This document shows positions 1 to 7,761 of a stretch of 17,374 bases of DNA, piece after piece; within the stretch, counting starts at the first letter, position 1; every line of letters starts with the position of its first letter. This DNA comes from Spirochaetota bacterium (GTDB lineage: Bacteria; Spirochaetota; Spirochaetia; DSM-27196; PWMO01), in the NCBI GenBank assembly GCA_009908925.1, contig JAAAOH010000030.1, forward strand, positions 1 through 17,374, in the 5' to 3' direction. The position numbers were made by a program, and so were the translations under genes. The notes beneath the pieces are model-generated. The model did no database searches, was not told the origin of the DNA, and saw nothing but the letters and a program-made list of their open reading frames with translations.

Positions 1-886
1 GCTCTTCGAGACGGTAGAAGGTGTTTTCGAACAGCGGCAGAATACTGCGAACCTGTACCGCCGGCCCGCTGACTTCTGCCCGCAGCCGGAAGCGGTCGCC
101 GCGGCCGCGCATACCGGTGTCGCCGGCGGTCTCGCGCATTTCCTCCTCGTAGGGAGCCAGCGCGCGGTAGGCGTCCAGGAAGCGCGGGTGCTGGTCGAGG
201 TATCGGCGCCCGTAGGCGGTGATGAAGGTCTCCGCCCCGGCGCGAAACGCCTCCATGCGAGCCTGCTGCCAGCCCGCGAGGAACTCGGGCATGTCCTCAG
301 GGGGCACCTCCCGGGAGGTGAGTCGGCCGCGGTTCACGCTCTCCACCGCCGTGCCGGCATCGGCGATAACCTGCTCCTGCTCACGATCAACAGCCACGCG
401 TCCCTCCGTCACACCGACTGCCACCGAATCGTCGGGGCTGGTGCGGACCTGGAACTCCGTACCACGTACCCCCAGGACGACGGTGCCGGTGTCCACGGAT
501 ACGGACTCGTCCCCCACGAGCCTGTTGACGACGAAATCGAGATCGCCCCGCAACAGCTGAAAGCTCGTCTGCGTGCGCCCGCGGCCGGTTTGCGGCTTCA
601 CGTAGAGCGCGGTGTCCTCGCTGACGACCACGGTCGTGGGGCCGGTGTTAATCTCCAGTTCGACGTAGCCGTTGAGGCCCGTGCGGATGAGGTCGCCGGC
701 GTAGATGCTGGTTCCGATGTCCGCGTACGCCTCATCTCCCTCCTGGAAGAGGTCGACAGTGCCCTCGATGTACACGATTCGGCCGAACTCCTGCGCGAGT
801 ACAGCTCCGGCACCGAGCGTGATCAGAATGAGCGCGATCGCCGTCACCCGTCTTCTCATGATTTCTGTCATGATACCTGCCCGCAT
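1..886 (-). CDS. FecR-domain secreted protein, partial (3' end outside window)
   Basis: Reading leftwards, the frame opens with three in-frame ATGs (886, 871, 859) and a hydrophobic signal segment ending in AGAVLAQ. I chose 886 because GGGAGGT lies just upstream (891-897); 859 gives the most compact signal peptide. After the signal comes a FecR-like stretch: a Gly-rich 'IVYIEGTVDLF' strand, 'GDLIRTGLNGYVELEI', 'VVLGVRGTEFQVR' and 'VGVTEGRVAVD'. FecR domains are beta-rich modules; outside iron-dicitrate signalling they are common in secreted or periplasmic spirochaetal proteins, where the role is unknown. There is no lipobox Cys. The gene follows the upstream lipoprotein by 17 bp and is probably co-transcribed with it. 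The C-terminal part is helical and charged and runs off the window edge. The FecR call is fairly sure; the function is not. Confidence 0.8.
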   Translation of the reverse strand, partial: MRAGIMTEIMRRRVTAIALILITLGAGAVLAQEFGRIVYIEGTVDLFQEGDEAYADIGTSIYAGDLIRTGLNGYVELEINTGPTTVVVSEDTALYVKPQTGRGRTQTSFQLLRGDLDFVVNRLVGDESVSVDTGTVVLGVRGTEFQVRTSPDDSVAVGVTEGRVAVDREQEQVIADAGTAVESVNRGRLTSREVPPEDMPEFLAGWQQARMEAFRAGAETFITAYGRRYLDQHPRFLDAYRALAPYEEEMRETAGDTGMRGRGDRFRLRAEVSGPAVQVRSILPLFENTFYRLEE

Positions 887-903
887 GATACCTCCCGGCC
901 CGG

Positions 904-1797
904 CTACTCGCCGGTGGCCTCGGTCTCCCTCCTGGCGACGGCCAGTGAGTAGTAGTAACGCTCGTCGGGGCTCCGCCATCGCGACAACACATAGAAACCG
1001 CGCACGACGTCTGCAGCCTCCTGAGCCCGCGTGGTCCGCTCCGCGGTGCCGACACCGTCGATATTCCTGCTGTCGCCGACCGCGCGGACCCGTGCCGCCC
1101 GTTGGAGGACGATTTCCGCGAGTGCTTCCTCGTCGGCGGCGGTAACGCTGTCGGAGCGGTTTCTTCGCCGTCCGGCCACCCCCACCCCCACGTCGTACCC
1201 CGGTATCCGGGGACGCGCGTCGATCCACGCCGGCGGCGAGCCCCCTGCAGAGGCCGCAACCTGCGGCACAGTGATGCCCTCGAGCTCCGGTGCCGCGACC
1301 ACCACCACGGTACCGCGACCGTCGCGGTGAGATTCCATCACCTCGAGGCCGTCGCGGATCTGCCCGACGCGGTCGTCATCGATGCGGGTCTGGACGGCCT
1401 CGGCATACCCCACCCTCCGGCCGGACTGCCGGGAAATGAAGACGACCGAGACTCCCACCTCGAGATAACGGACCGCCTCGGCGGCGGCGTCGAGGATCGC
1501 CACCCCTTGCTCCTCATCGCGGTCGCGCAGCCTGGAAGAGAATCCGACGAAAAGGGGCGTATCGTCCCGCGGTGTGGTGTCGTAAAGCAGGGCCATCGCC
1601 GGCGCAATCCCCGAGGGCGCGGGCCGTGCCTCTGAAAGCGAATCACCGGATGTCGATGCAGCGCCCGCCGGCGCTGTTGCCGGTGATGACTGCCGTGCTG
1701 ACGGGCTCGAGGCGCAGGAGATGAGGCCCCATGAGGTAGCCATGACCAACACCAATACTGCGAGCGCGGCCGTTGGAGCGGATTTCATGGGGCCCAT
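904..1797 (-). CDS. LPP20-like lipoprotein
   Basis: 297 codons from the upstream ATG (1797); a second in-frame ATG at 1788 is equally possible and neither has a good Shine-Dalgarno site. The N-terminus is a lipoprotein signal ending in LISC, with the lipidated Cys at residue 28. A low-complexity Ser/Ala/Pro linker of about 30 residues follows. A central region has 'GRRVGYAEAVQTRIDDD', then 'PPAWIDARPRIPGYDVGVG' and a helix with 'DEEALAEIVLQRAARV'. The PPAW...GVG pattern followed by an Ala-rich helix resembles the LPP20 lipoprotein family, whose members are envelope lipoproteins of unknown biochemical role. It is the middle gene of a leftward three-gene unit. The signal and lipobox are clear; the LPP20 assignment is a pattern match without a search. 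Confidence 0.75.
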   Translation of the reverse strand: MGPMKSAPTAALAVLVLVMATSWGLISCASSPSARQSSPATAPAGAASTSGDSLSEARPAPSGIAPAMALLYDTTPRDDTPLFVGFSSRLRDRDEEQGVAILDAAAEAVRYLEVGVSVVFISRQSGRRVGYAEAVQTRIDDDRVGQIRDGLEVMESHRDGRGTVVVVAAPELEGITVPQVAASAGGSPPAWIDARPRIPGYDVGVGVAGRRRNRSDSVTAADEEALAEIVLQRAARVRAVGDSRNIDGVGTAERTTRAQEAADVVRGFYVLSRWRSPDERYYYSLAVARRETEATGE

Positions 1798-1872
1798 TGT
1801 GCCGCAAACCCGGGCGACGCGGCCAGAGGTCGGCCGCCCGGACCGATCGATCGTTCCGTTCCGTGGTGCGCG

Positions 1873-2448
1873 CTACTGATTCGAGCCTGCGCGGGTCGGG
1901 TTATCCTCGACCTGCCGGTCCAGATAGTCGAGTGCCTGCTCGGCCTTGAACTCGGCGAAGGCCGCATCCTCGTTCCGCTGAAAGGCCTCGCCGGCAGCTT
2001 CCACGAACCCGCCCTTGGGATAGGAGACGAGTGCGTAAATCGTGCCGTCGGGCGCCTGCGTAACCTGGTCCGTCTGGCTGCCCTGCAGCGTTGTCTCGGT
2101 AACCTGGCGGGAGATGTTCTCCACGAAGCTTATGACCTGGTTATTCCCGTCCACGCCGGCTTCCTGCGCATAGTCTACGATGGCGGCTTCAATGGATGCG
2201 TTCATCTGGAAGGCGATGTCCTCCCGGGCACGGGAGACCGCCATCCGCCTCGAGGTATTGAGGGTCGACATATTCGCCGAGCCGACGCCGTAGATCGCGT
2301 CATCGGCCACAGGCGGATTGAGATACCAGCTTGGCGCGCCGGCCTGCGCCGCCGGACTGTCATCACGCTCTTCTTCCGCTCCACCCGCGCACGATGCGAT
2401 AAGCAGGACCGTCACCAGGACCACTGCAATCATTGCAACCCGTTTCAT
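1873..2448 (-). CDS. LPP20-family lipoprotein
   Basis: 191 residues from ATG 2448. This start has AGGAGGG five bases upstream and gives a compact lipoprotein signal (MKRVAMIAVV...IASC, lipidated Cys 20). The frame is open further upstream to 2502, but that start would overlap the promoter spacer and leave an odd charged extension. Past the Cys comes a short acidic linker, then 'PSWYLNPPVADDAIYGVGSA', the W-x-PP...YGVGSA motif of LPP20-type domains. Next are a long helix with 'SRAREDIAFQMNASIEA' and 'TIYALVSYPKGGF'. These proteins sit in the outer envelope; no enzymatic activity is known to me. It is the first gene of the leftward unit, transcribed from the promoter at 2491-2519. Confidence 0.85.
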   Translation of the reverse strand: MKRVAMIAVVLVTVLLIASCAGGAEEERDDSPAAQAGAPSWYLNPPVADDAIYGVGSANMSTLNTSRRMAVSRAREDIAFQMNASIEAAIVDYAQEAGVDGNNQVISFVENISRQVTETTLQGSQTDQVTQAPDGTIYALVSYPKGGFVEAAGEAFQRNEDAAFAEFKAEQALDYLDRQVEDNPTRAGSNQ

Positions 2449-2490
2449 CATCACCCTCCTCATGCGGCACACGCGCCGCCTCTGCTCAAA

Positions 2491-2519
2491 CATATACTCC
2501 ACCCCCGGCCAAAAAACAA
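2491..2519 (-). promoter_or_regulatory. Sigma70-type promoter of the leftward lipoprotein unit
   Basis: On the minus strand, TTGTTT (2519-2514), a 17-bp spacer and TATATG (2496-2491). The predicted start of transcription is near 2484, leaving a leader of about 36 nt with a strong AGGAGGG site before ATG 2448. This geometry supports 2448 over the further upstream start. It is diverged from the rightward promoter at 2568-2596. Confidence 0.55.
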
Positions 2520-2567
2520 CACGAGTTCTTGCGCGGCCAAGCCGGTGCCAACCACCGCAAGCGTTGC

Positions 2568-2596
2568 TTGACCCGCCATACGGGCGGGTCTATACT
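2568..2596 (+). promoter_or_regulatory. Sigma70-type promoter with palindromic spacer, rightward lipoprotein unit
   Basis: TTGACC (2568-2573), exactly 17 bp, then TATACT (2591-2596): a near-consensus promoter. The spacer is largely a perfect inverted repeat, GACCCGCC (2570-2577) / GGCGGGTC (2583-2590) with a 5-nt centre. A second small inverted repeat, CAAGC-GTT-GCTTG (2558-2570), abuts the -35. Such placement fits a repressor or activator operator; no regulator gene is adjacent. The start of transcription would be near 2603, only a few bases before the ATG at 2607. Confidence 0.65.
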
Positions 2597-2606
2597 TCAC
2601 CACGCT

Positions 2607-3230
2607 ATGATGAGCATAATTGTACGGGCGAAACGCCTGGTGTTTCTGGCTATGATCGTGGTCCTGGCTCTCGGGGCCTGCGCAACATCCTCGCGGACTG
2701 TTCAGCGTACCTCCGCCGATACCACGACTGACCTCAGCGGCCGGTGGAACGACACCGATAGTCGTCTCGTCGCCGAAGAGATGATCGGCGACCTCATGAA
2801 CAGCGCCTGGCTTTCGAACTTCTCGCAGGAGGAGGGGCGCGAGCCGGTCGTCATTGTCGGGCGGGTTCGCAATCTCAGCTCGGAGCACATCGACACGACT
2901 CCGTTCATCAAGGACATCGAGCGGGAGCTCGTCAACAGTGGCCGGGTTACCTTCGTGGCCAGCGCCGAGGAGCGGGCGGCGGTGCGGGATGAGCGCATGG
3001 ACCAGCAGACCGAAGCAAGCCCGGAGACCATCAAGCGACTCGGTGAGGAAACCGGTGCGGATTTCATGCTGCGCGGGTCGATCACCTCTCAGACGGATGC
3101 GGTCGAAGGGCAGCGAGCCGTCCTCTATCAGGTGGACCTCGAGCTCATCAATATCGAGACCAATGAGAAGGCCTGGATCAACACCAAGAAGATCAAGAAG
3201 GTCATCGAACAGAGTCGGACTCGATGGTAG
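2607..3230 (+). CDS. LpoB-like lipoprotein (penicillin-binding-protein activator family)
   Basis: 207 residues. The signal has a lipobox LGAC with Cys 25. After a Thr/Ser linker, the protein has the LpoB pattern: 'DTDSRLVAEEMIGDLM', then 'EPVVIVGRVRNLSSEHIDT', 'FIKDIERELVNSGRVTFV', 'ERAAVRDERMDQQ', 'LGEETGADFMLRGSI' and a final 'VDLELINIETNEKAWIN'. In Enterobacteria, LpoB is an outer-membrane lipoprotein that activates PBP1B; in other phyla homologues are often annotated so without proof of that role. ATG 2607 (or 2610) has no Shine-Dalgarno site and lies within a few bases of the predicted transcription start, so the mRNA may be leaderless. It heads the rightward unit and is followed after 33 bp by the COG3014-type gene. 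Confidence 0.85.
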   Translation: MMSIIVRAKRLVFLAMIVVLALGACATSSRTVQRTSADTTTDLSGRWNDTDSRLVAEEMIGDLMNSAWLSNFSQEEGREPVVIVGRVRNLSSEHIDTTPFIKDIERELVNSGRVTFVASAEERAAVRDERMDQQTEASPETIKRLGEETGADFMLRGSITSQTDAVEGQRAVLYQVDLELINIETNEKAWINTKKIKKVIEQSRTRW

Positions 3231-3263
3231 GCCGCAACCGGCGGTAACCGGGAGCATTACGGC

Positions 3264-4673
3264 ATGACGCGAAGGCTCCTCCCCCTGATCGGGGTGGCCG
3301 TTTTACTTGTTCTCACCGGATGCATGACTACGCGCAACGAGCCCTTCGTACAGGTGGACGAGCTTGCGCGCAGCGGGCAGTACGAACAGGCCGCACGGAT
3401 GCTCTCCGGCGAGGATCGCGATGTCTTCTACAACGAGCGGGACAAGGTCCTTTATCACCTCGATGTGGGGATGCTCTATCATTATGCCGATCGCTACGAC
3501 GAGAGCACCCGGCATCTGACCGAGGCGGAGTTCCTCATCGAGGAGTACTTCACCAGAAGCATCAGCCAGGCCGCCGCCTCGCTTCTGATCAACGATACTA
3601 CTCAGGACTACGCCGGCGAGGACTACGAGGACATCTACCTCAATGTCTTCAAGGCGCTGAACTTCCTCAAAGAAGATGATTTCGACGCTGCCTTCGTGGA
3701 GGTTCGTCGCATCAACAACAAGCTCAATCTGCTCGAGGACAAGTACCGCGGTATGGCTGCAGGCTACAACTCCGCCGAGGAAGCTGAAATGCAGTTCGAG
3801 CCCGGCGATACCAACTTCCACAACTCGGCGCTCGCGCGTTACCTCAGCATGATCATGTATCGCGCCGACGGTGACTACGACAGCGCCAGGATAGACGTTC
3901 GAAGCATAGAGGCCGCATTCAGGGATCAGCCGGGCGTATACGATTTCGAACAGCCCGATCTTTCCGACGCGCTTGATCCCTCTGTCGGACCACGCCTGGT
4001 GGTGGTGGCCTTTACGGGTGAGTCGCCGACCAAACGGGCCGACACCCTGCGGGTGATTACCGAAACCGATCTTGTCATCATCCAGGGCGAGCGCGAGAAC
4101 GACCAGGGGGTTCTCGAGACCACCCGTCTCGACGTGTTTCCCTTCCCCGGTGTAGAGGGGGGATTCCGCTTCAAGTTTCAGCTCCCCCGGATGGTACTTC
4201 GGGGAAGTGACGTAGCACGCATCGAGGTGCTCGTCGACGGGCGGACCGTCGGGACGCTCGAGCGTATCGAGAGCATTCAGCGGGTTGCCCGCGAAACGTT
4301 CGAGGTGCGGAAGCCCATCATTTACCTCAAGACCATCACGCGCACGGTGATAAAGGGGATTCTCGCCGAGCGCGGAAAGCAGCAGCTGCAGAACGCCGCC
4401 GCCGATGCCGGCACGCTCGGGATGCTCGGAAGCATTGCGGCGGGCATCGCTACCGATGTGGCGGTGGATGCAAGTGAGCGGGCGGATCTGCGGGTCTCCC
4501 GGTACTTCCCTGCCTTTGCCTATGTCGGCGAGTTCGAGGTGCCGCAGGGCGAGCATACCGTCTCGGTTCGGTACTTCGACGGCATCGGCAATCTGCTCGG
4601 CCAGGAGTCATTCGGCCCGCGGATCATAGACGGGTCCGGAGTCAATCTGGTGACCTCGTACGTGCCGCGATAG
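3264..4673 (+). CDS. COG3014-type lipoprotein with tetratricopeptide-like helical half
   Basis: 469 residues; start ATG 3264 with GGGAG about nine bases upstream. The lipobox is LTGC (Cys 20). The N-terminal half is helical and TPR-like: 'ELARSGQYEQAARML', 'LDVGMLYHYADRYDESTRH', 'YLNVFKALNFLKEDDFDAA', 'YRADGDYDSARIDVRSIE'. The second half is beta-rich ('GPRLVVVAFTGESP', 'FPFPGVEGGFRFKFQLPR', 'GEHTVSVRYFDGIGN'), with an Ala/Gly-rich segment near residues 370-395 that may contact the membrane. The overall layout matches the uncharacterised COG3014 family, which in my recollection often neighbours LpoB- and LPP20-type genes. An envelope-bound scaffold role is inference. Confidence 0.8.
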   Translation: MTRRLLPLIGVAVLLVLTGCMTTRNEPFVQVDELARSGQYEQAARMLSGEDRDVFYNERDKVLYHLDVGMLYHYADRYDESTRHLTEAEFLIEEYFTRSISQAAASLLINDTTQDYAGEDYEDIYLNVFKALNFLKEDDFDAAFVEVRRINNKLNLLEDKYRGMAAGYNSAEEAEMQFEPGDTNFHNSALARYLSMIMYRADGDYDSARIDVRSIEAAFRDQPGVYDFEQPDLSDALDPSVGPRLVVVAFTGESPTKRADTLRVITETDLVIIQGERENDQGVLETTRLDVFPFPGVEGGFRFKFQLPRMVLRGSDVARIEVLVDGRTVGTLERIESIQRVARETFEVRKPIIYLKTITRTVIKGILAERGKQQLQNAAADAGTLGMLGSIAAGIATDVAVDASERADLRVSRYFPAFAYVGEFEVPQGEHTVSVRYFDGIGNLLGQESFGPRIIDGSGVNLVTSYVPR

Positions 4674-4712
4674 GTTGAAGCACAACAGGATGAAGCGGTG
4701 GAGGACACACGC

Positions 4713-5816
4713 ATGAAGAGGTTTTCCGTGACAAGGACGATGCTCGCGCTGGTTGCCCTGGTTTTTCTCGCGGGTTGTGTGAGCGGCCCCGCCACGGGCG
4801 GCGGTGCGAGCGGCGGCGGTGCGAGCGGCGGGAGCTCCGGCAGTGGCGGGGTTCAGACGACCGCCGGCGGGGAGCCGATTCCCGAGTGGTACGAGGACCC
4901 CAAGAGCGTGTATCCGGATAATCAGTATCTGTCGGCCATCGGTTCGGGTGATACACGACGCGGCGCCGAGCAGGATGCCCTCGGCTCGCTCTCGCAGATA
5001 TTCGAAGCGCGCGTCTCGGTGGATAACCGTATCAATGAGCGCTATCGCGAAATCGCGGGCTCGTCGGGGAGTTTCAGCGAGAGCGATGTCAGACTTGCCA
5101 ACAGCGTGAACGTGCAGTCCGATCAGCGGCTTGTGAACGTCCAGTACGGCGAGAGCTTCACCGATTCCCAGGGCCGTGTGCATGTCATCGGCTACATGAA
5201 CCGAATGGAGACCGGTCGGGTCTACCGGGATCTCATTCAGAAGAACGCTGAGCAAATCGAGCGCTTTCTCGATGAGGCTGACTCCGAGAGCCGGATTCTC
5301 CGACGCTTCGCATTCGTGAGCGCTGCAAACGTCGTTGCCCAGAGCAATCGTGCACTGATTGATCAGCTGCAGATTATCTCGGCCCCGCTTGCCGCCACGC
5401 TTCAGTTGCCCTATGATGAGCAGGCTGTCGCCGAGCGCCGCCTGGAGGTGGCCTCCGAGATGGCCTACCGCGTCAATGTATCGGGCAGCGCCGCATCCCG
5501 TGTGGAAGAGGTGGTCGCCGGAGCGTTGAGCTCGGAGGGCTTTGTAGTGTCGGAGAACGGACCGCTCCTGGTGCAGGGCTCGGCGGAGCTCGAGTCTGCC
5601 GAGGGCGGGCAGTACGAGGAAGTGCGGTGGTACCTCAACCTCGAGTTTGTGGGGCCGGGCGGCAACACCGTGGTGGCGTTCAATCAGCAGGATCGTGCCA
5701 GCGGGGTCAGTCAGGACGCGGCGCGGTCTTTTGCATACAGCGATATCGAGGAAGTTGCGAGAGAAGAGTTCGTGGGGCAGGTCATAGGGTATTTCGACAG
5801 TCTGGTAATTCAGTAG
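4713..5816 (+). CDS. LPP20-domain lipoprotein
   Basis: 367 residues from ATG 4713, chosen because GGAGG lies eight bases upstream and the signal peptide (MKRFSVTRTM...LAGC, Cys 22) starts cleanly; an in-frame GTG at 4698 is less likely. A Gly/Ser linker (residues about 27-48), partly encoded by a 15-bp tandem repeat, tethers an LPP20 domain beginning 'IPEWYEDPKSVYPDNQYLSA', followed by 'GSGDTRRGAEQDALGSLSQ'. The C-terminal part resembles a second alpha/beta module ('LEVASEMAYRVNVSG', 'VVSENGPLLVQGSAEL', 'VRWYLNLEFVGPGGNTVVAF'), as in longer LPP20 proteins. It is the third gene of the rightward unit, 39 bp behind the COG3014-type gene. Confidence 0.85.
   Translation: MKRFSVTRTMLALVALVFLAGCVSGPATGGGASGGGASGGSSGSGGVQTTAGGEPIPEWYEDPKSVYPDNQYLSAIGSGDTRRGAEQDALGSLSQIFEARVSVDNRINERYREIAGSSGSFSESDVRLANSVNVQSDQRLVNVQYGESFTDSQGRVHVIGYMNRMETGRVYRDLIQKNAEQIERFLDEADSESRILRRFAFVSAANVVAQSNRALIDQLQIISAPLAATLQLPYDEQAVAERRLEVASEMAYRVNVSGSAASRVEEVVAGALSSEGFVVSENGPLLVQGSAELESAEGGQYEEVRWYLNLEFVGPGGNTVVAFNQQDRASGVSQDAARSFAYSDIEEVAREEFVGQVIGYFDSLVIQ
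4797..4826 (+). repeat. 15-bp perfect tandem repeat coding a GGGAS linker
   Basis: Two identical copies of GGCGGCGGTGCGAGC, in frame, encode GGGAS-GGGAS immediately after the lipid anchor. The repeat can change copy number by slippage without breaking the frame, altering tether length. Confidence 0.85.
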
Positions 5817-6066
5817 CCTGCGGGGGTCGTGGCGTCGCGCCGCCGTTGAACTCGTTTTCCGGTCGCGCGATCGCTCCCTCCCCTGCAGGTGTTTTACCCC
5901 GCGGAAGCCGGCACGCCACGCGTCCGCACGAGGGCGAGCAGCAGAAGGCGTTCTAGTGTCGGATCCCCTTCTCGGCGGCACGCTCGTGGGCACCGTGGTC
6001 CTCGCTGATGACCCGCACGCCGCGCGTGGCGGGCGGCATCCACGCATCGACCCGTCGTCATTGCGA
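5817..6066. other. Non-coding / decayed stretch
   Basis: 250 bp without a supportable gene. On the minus strand a 34-codon frame without a start (about 6057 down to the TAG at 5953-5955) reads 'DAWMPPATRGVRVISEDHG' and looks coding-like, but I do not recognise it. No convincing terminator with a T-run was found after the lipoprotein operon. Confidence 0.4.
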
Positions 6067-6372
6067 TTAGATTGCGTGGGCGTTCGCGGTTTTGGCGTTA
6101 GCGGCGGTTTGCAGGACCGCGAGTGCGATCGAGTTGAGCTTCTTCTCGCTCGAGTTCGCGCGGGATGTGAGGACGATGGGTGCATGCGCACCCACCATGA
6201 TCGCTTCGCTCTTCGCGCCGCCGAGAAACACCAGGCTCTTGTAGAGGATGTTACGTGCTTCGATGTTCGGCGCAACGAGAATGTCCGCGCGGCCGGCTAC
6301 CGGGTGGGTAACGCCTTTGTGCTTCGCGGCCTCTACCGATACGGCGTTGTCGAGCGCGAGGCTGCGCTGCAG
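6067..6372 (-). pseudogene. C-terminal remnant of a phosphate acetyl/butyryltransferase
   Basis: 101 codons ending at TAA (6067-6069) read 'SLALDNAVSVEAAKHKG', 'PVAGRADILVAPNIEARN', 'ILYKSLVFLGGAKSEAIMVG' and 'APIVLTSRANSSEKKLNSIA'. This is the conserved C-terminal third of the Pta/Ptb family, which interconverts acyl-CoA and acyl phosphate; intact proteins are about 300 residues or more. The frame is blocked upstream by TAG (6373-6375), and the N-terminal two thirds are absent, so this is a broken gene. No acetate or butyrate kinase gene is nearby. Base composition resembles the neighbours, suggesting a fairly recent loss. Confidence 0.8.
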
Positions 6373-6510
6373 CTAGTTGTGGTTGTCGAAGTCGTCCACG
6401 TCCGCTGCGTCGGTCGTCGGTTCCACATTTATCCCTTCCTCAACCGGGCGGAACGGATGGGTGTTCAGGGAGGTTATTTGCGGGATATGCTTTTCATAAG
6501 TGTTACTCAT
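6373..6510 (-). CDS. Small hypothetical frame upstream of the transferase remnant
   Basis: 45 codons from ATG 6510 to TAG 6373-6375: starts MSNTYEKHIPQITSLNTHPF, then a short acidic tail ending DDFDNHN. It is in the same frame as the phosphotransacylase remnant directly downstream, separated only by the TAG. The sequence looks coding-like but is not recognisable to me as part of the Pta/Ptb family and has no Shine-Dalgarno site. It may be a gene fragment joined by a deletion. Confidence 0.3.
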   Translation of the reverse strand: MSNTYEKHIPQITSLNTHPFRPVEEGINVEPTTDAADVDDFDNHN

Positions 6511-6689
6511 AAGCTTGAGCCCGCAAGCATAAAATGAAAAAAAGAGCGGTTTGTAGGAGCTTGGTTTTCGGAGATCTTCTCGGCCGGCTGGATGCCGTCG
6601 GCGTCGACGGCGCCGAGGTCTCCGGATGGTTTCTCGGGCTATCCTTTCGGACTACGGCACCGCAGTCTTTAGTGCTTCAGACGGTCGGG

Positions 6690-6715
6690 AAATACGTCAT
6701 AGAAATACGTCATAC
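6690..6715. repeat. 13-bp tandem duplication at the 3' end of the WD40 gene
   Basis: AAATACGTCATAG followed directly by AAATACGTCATAC. The repeat covers the stop codon and last codons of the minus-strand WD40 gene; one copy ends the gene and the other lies within its final residues and downstream flank. Confidence 0.75.
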
Positions 6716-7761
6716 ATGACCACTGACCCGTCGGCATATCCTACCGCCAGCGCACGGTCGTTCGGCGCAAATGCGAGGGCCGTTACCGCGTACAACGCAC
6801 CCCGCTGCTCCACCGGCTTCCTGCTGCTCACCGGCGTCCACAATGCAAGCAGGCCCGCCGCGTCGCCTGAGGCCAAGAGCTGCGTCTGATGTGAGAAGAC
6901 GAGTGCCCTCACGTGTTCGCTGTGCACGGACAGTTCTTTCGGGGTCCGCCCGCGGGGGCCCTCTGGGCCATCGCAGTCCCATAATGTCGGCGACGCGCTT
7001 CCGCCGGTCGCCAGATATCTGCTCGTATGATCCCAGGAAAGTTCAAGTACCTTACTTGGGAATCCCCACATCTGAAGGTCGATGCCACTGGCGGCGAACC
7101 AGAAGTGAACGGTGGCGTCCTGATCGCCGGTCGCGATGAAGCGCCCGTCAGGGCTCCACTCGGCCACCAGGGAGGACCCTTGCCACTCGTACCGGCGTTC
7201 GGGATCGCGCGTTTTATCGTCCTGTGCGTGCACAAGCCACAGACTTATACCGCCGTAGGCGGTTGCCGCCAGGCGGCCCGGATCGCGTGGATCCCAGGTA
7301 ATATCGGTCACCGTGCTCTGGTGAGGTCCGAAGCGACGAACCGGCGAACACTGCTCGCCGTTCGCCGCTAGAAGATCATCCATGGCGAAGATCAGCACTT
7401 CTCTCCCCGCGGCTGCCGCCAGGTTTTTGCCGTTCGGCGAAAACGACACACGTTCACCCCAACCCGGCAATAATGCGGTGGCGACGACGCGTCCGCCCGC
7501 TGCCTCGTATACGCGCAACTGAGTATCCTGGCCGACGCTCGCCACGACATCCTTCTCCGTTGCAAGGGCAATGCTCGCGGTGCCCAAAGCGTGACCGTCG
7601 ACACGCCAGAGACGATGCCCGTTCGCCATATCGAACATCGCCACTTCCCCCTCTGCCGACGCGACGCAGAGTCGATCCGAATTGGCGCTCCAGAGGAGGC
7701 ACTGAACGTAGCCATCGACCGCGAACTCGTAACGGGGCGCCTGCCCAATCAGGCCAGACAT
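6697..7761 (-). CDS. WD40-repeat protein coupled to a COG0523 GTPase
   Basis: 354 residues with no signal peptide, so probably cytoplasmic. It reads as consecutive WD40 blades, each with a beta-strand pattern ending in W/F/Y-D or similar: 'GYVQCLLWSANSDRLCVASA', 'DVVASVGQDTQLRVYEAAG', 'STVTDITWDPRDPGRLAAT', 'SPDGRFIATGDQDATVHFW', 'SHQTQLLASGDAAGLLALWT', 'APNDRALAVGYADGSVVMYD'. About seven blades fit, one propeller. WD40 propellers are protein-interaction platforms and carry no catalytic site here. The start codon (7761) lies inside the end of the upstream GTPase gene (13-base overlap), implying translational coupling and matched amounts. A role as partner or client-docking factor for the metallochaperone GTPase is inference from this arrangement. 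Confidence 0.9.
   Translation of the reverse strand: MSGLIGQAPRYEFAVDGYVQCLLWSANSDRLCVASAEGEVAMFDMANGHRLWRVDGHALGTASIALATEKDVVASVGQDTQLRVYEAAGGRVVATALLPGWGERVSFSPNGKNLAAAAGREVLIFAMDDLLAANGEQCSPVRRFGPHQSTVTDITWDPRDPGRLAATAYGGISLWLVHAQDDKTRDPERRYEWQGSSLVAEWSPDGRFIATGDQDATVHFWFAASGIDLQMWGFPSKVLELSWDHTSRYLATGGSASPTLWDCDGPEGPRGRTPKELSVHSEHVRALVFSHQTQLLASGDAAGLLALWTPVSSRKPVEQRGALYAVTALAFAPNDRALAVGYADGSVVMYDVFL

Noticed and set aside
188..952. Open frame of 254 codons on the plus strand
   Set aside because: It is antisense to the FecR-domain gene and has no recognisable features.
3303..4556. Long 417-codon open frame on the minus strand
   Set aside because: It is the antisense shadow of the COG3014-type lipoprotein gene, with no start signal, domain or signal peptide, while the plus strand has a clear lipobox and Shine-Dalgarno site.
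4608..6275. Long 555-codon open frame on the minus strand
   Set aside because: Its Arg/Ser/Pro-rich start and antisense overlap with the LPP20 lipoprotein gene mark it as a GC-rich shadow frame.
5956..6537. 193-codon plus-strand frame
   Set aside because: The minus strand carries the conserved phosphotransacylase C-terminus here; the plus frame is its shadow.
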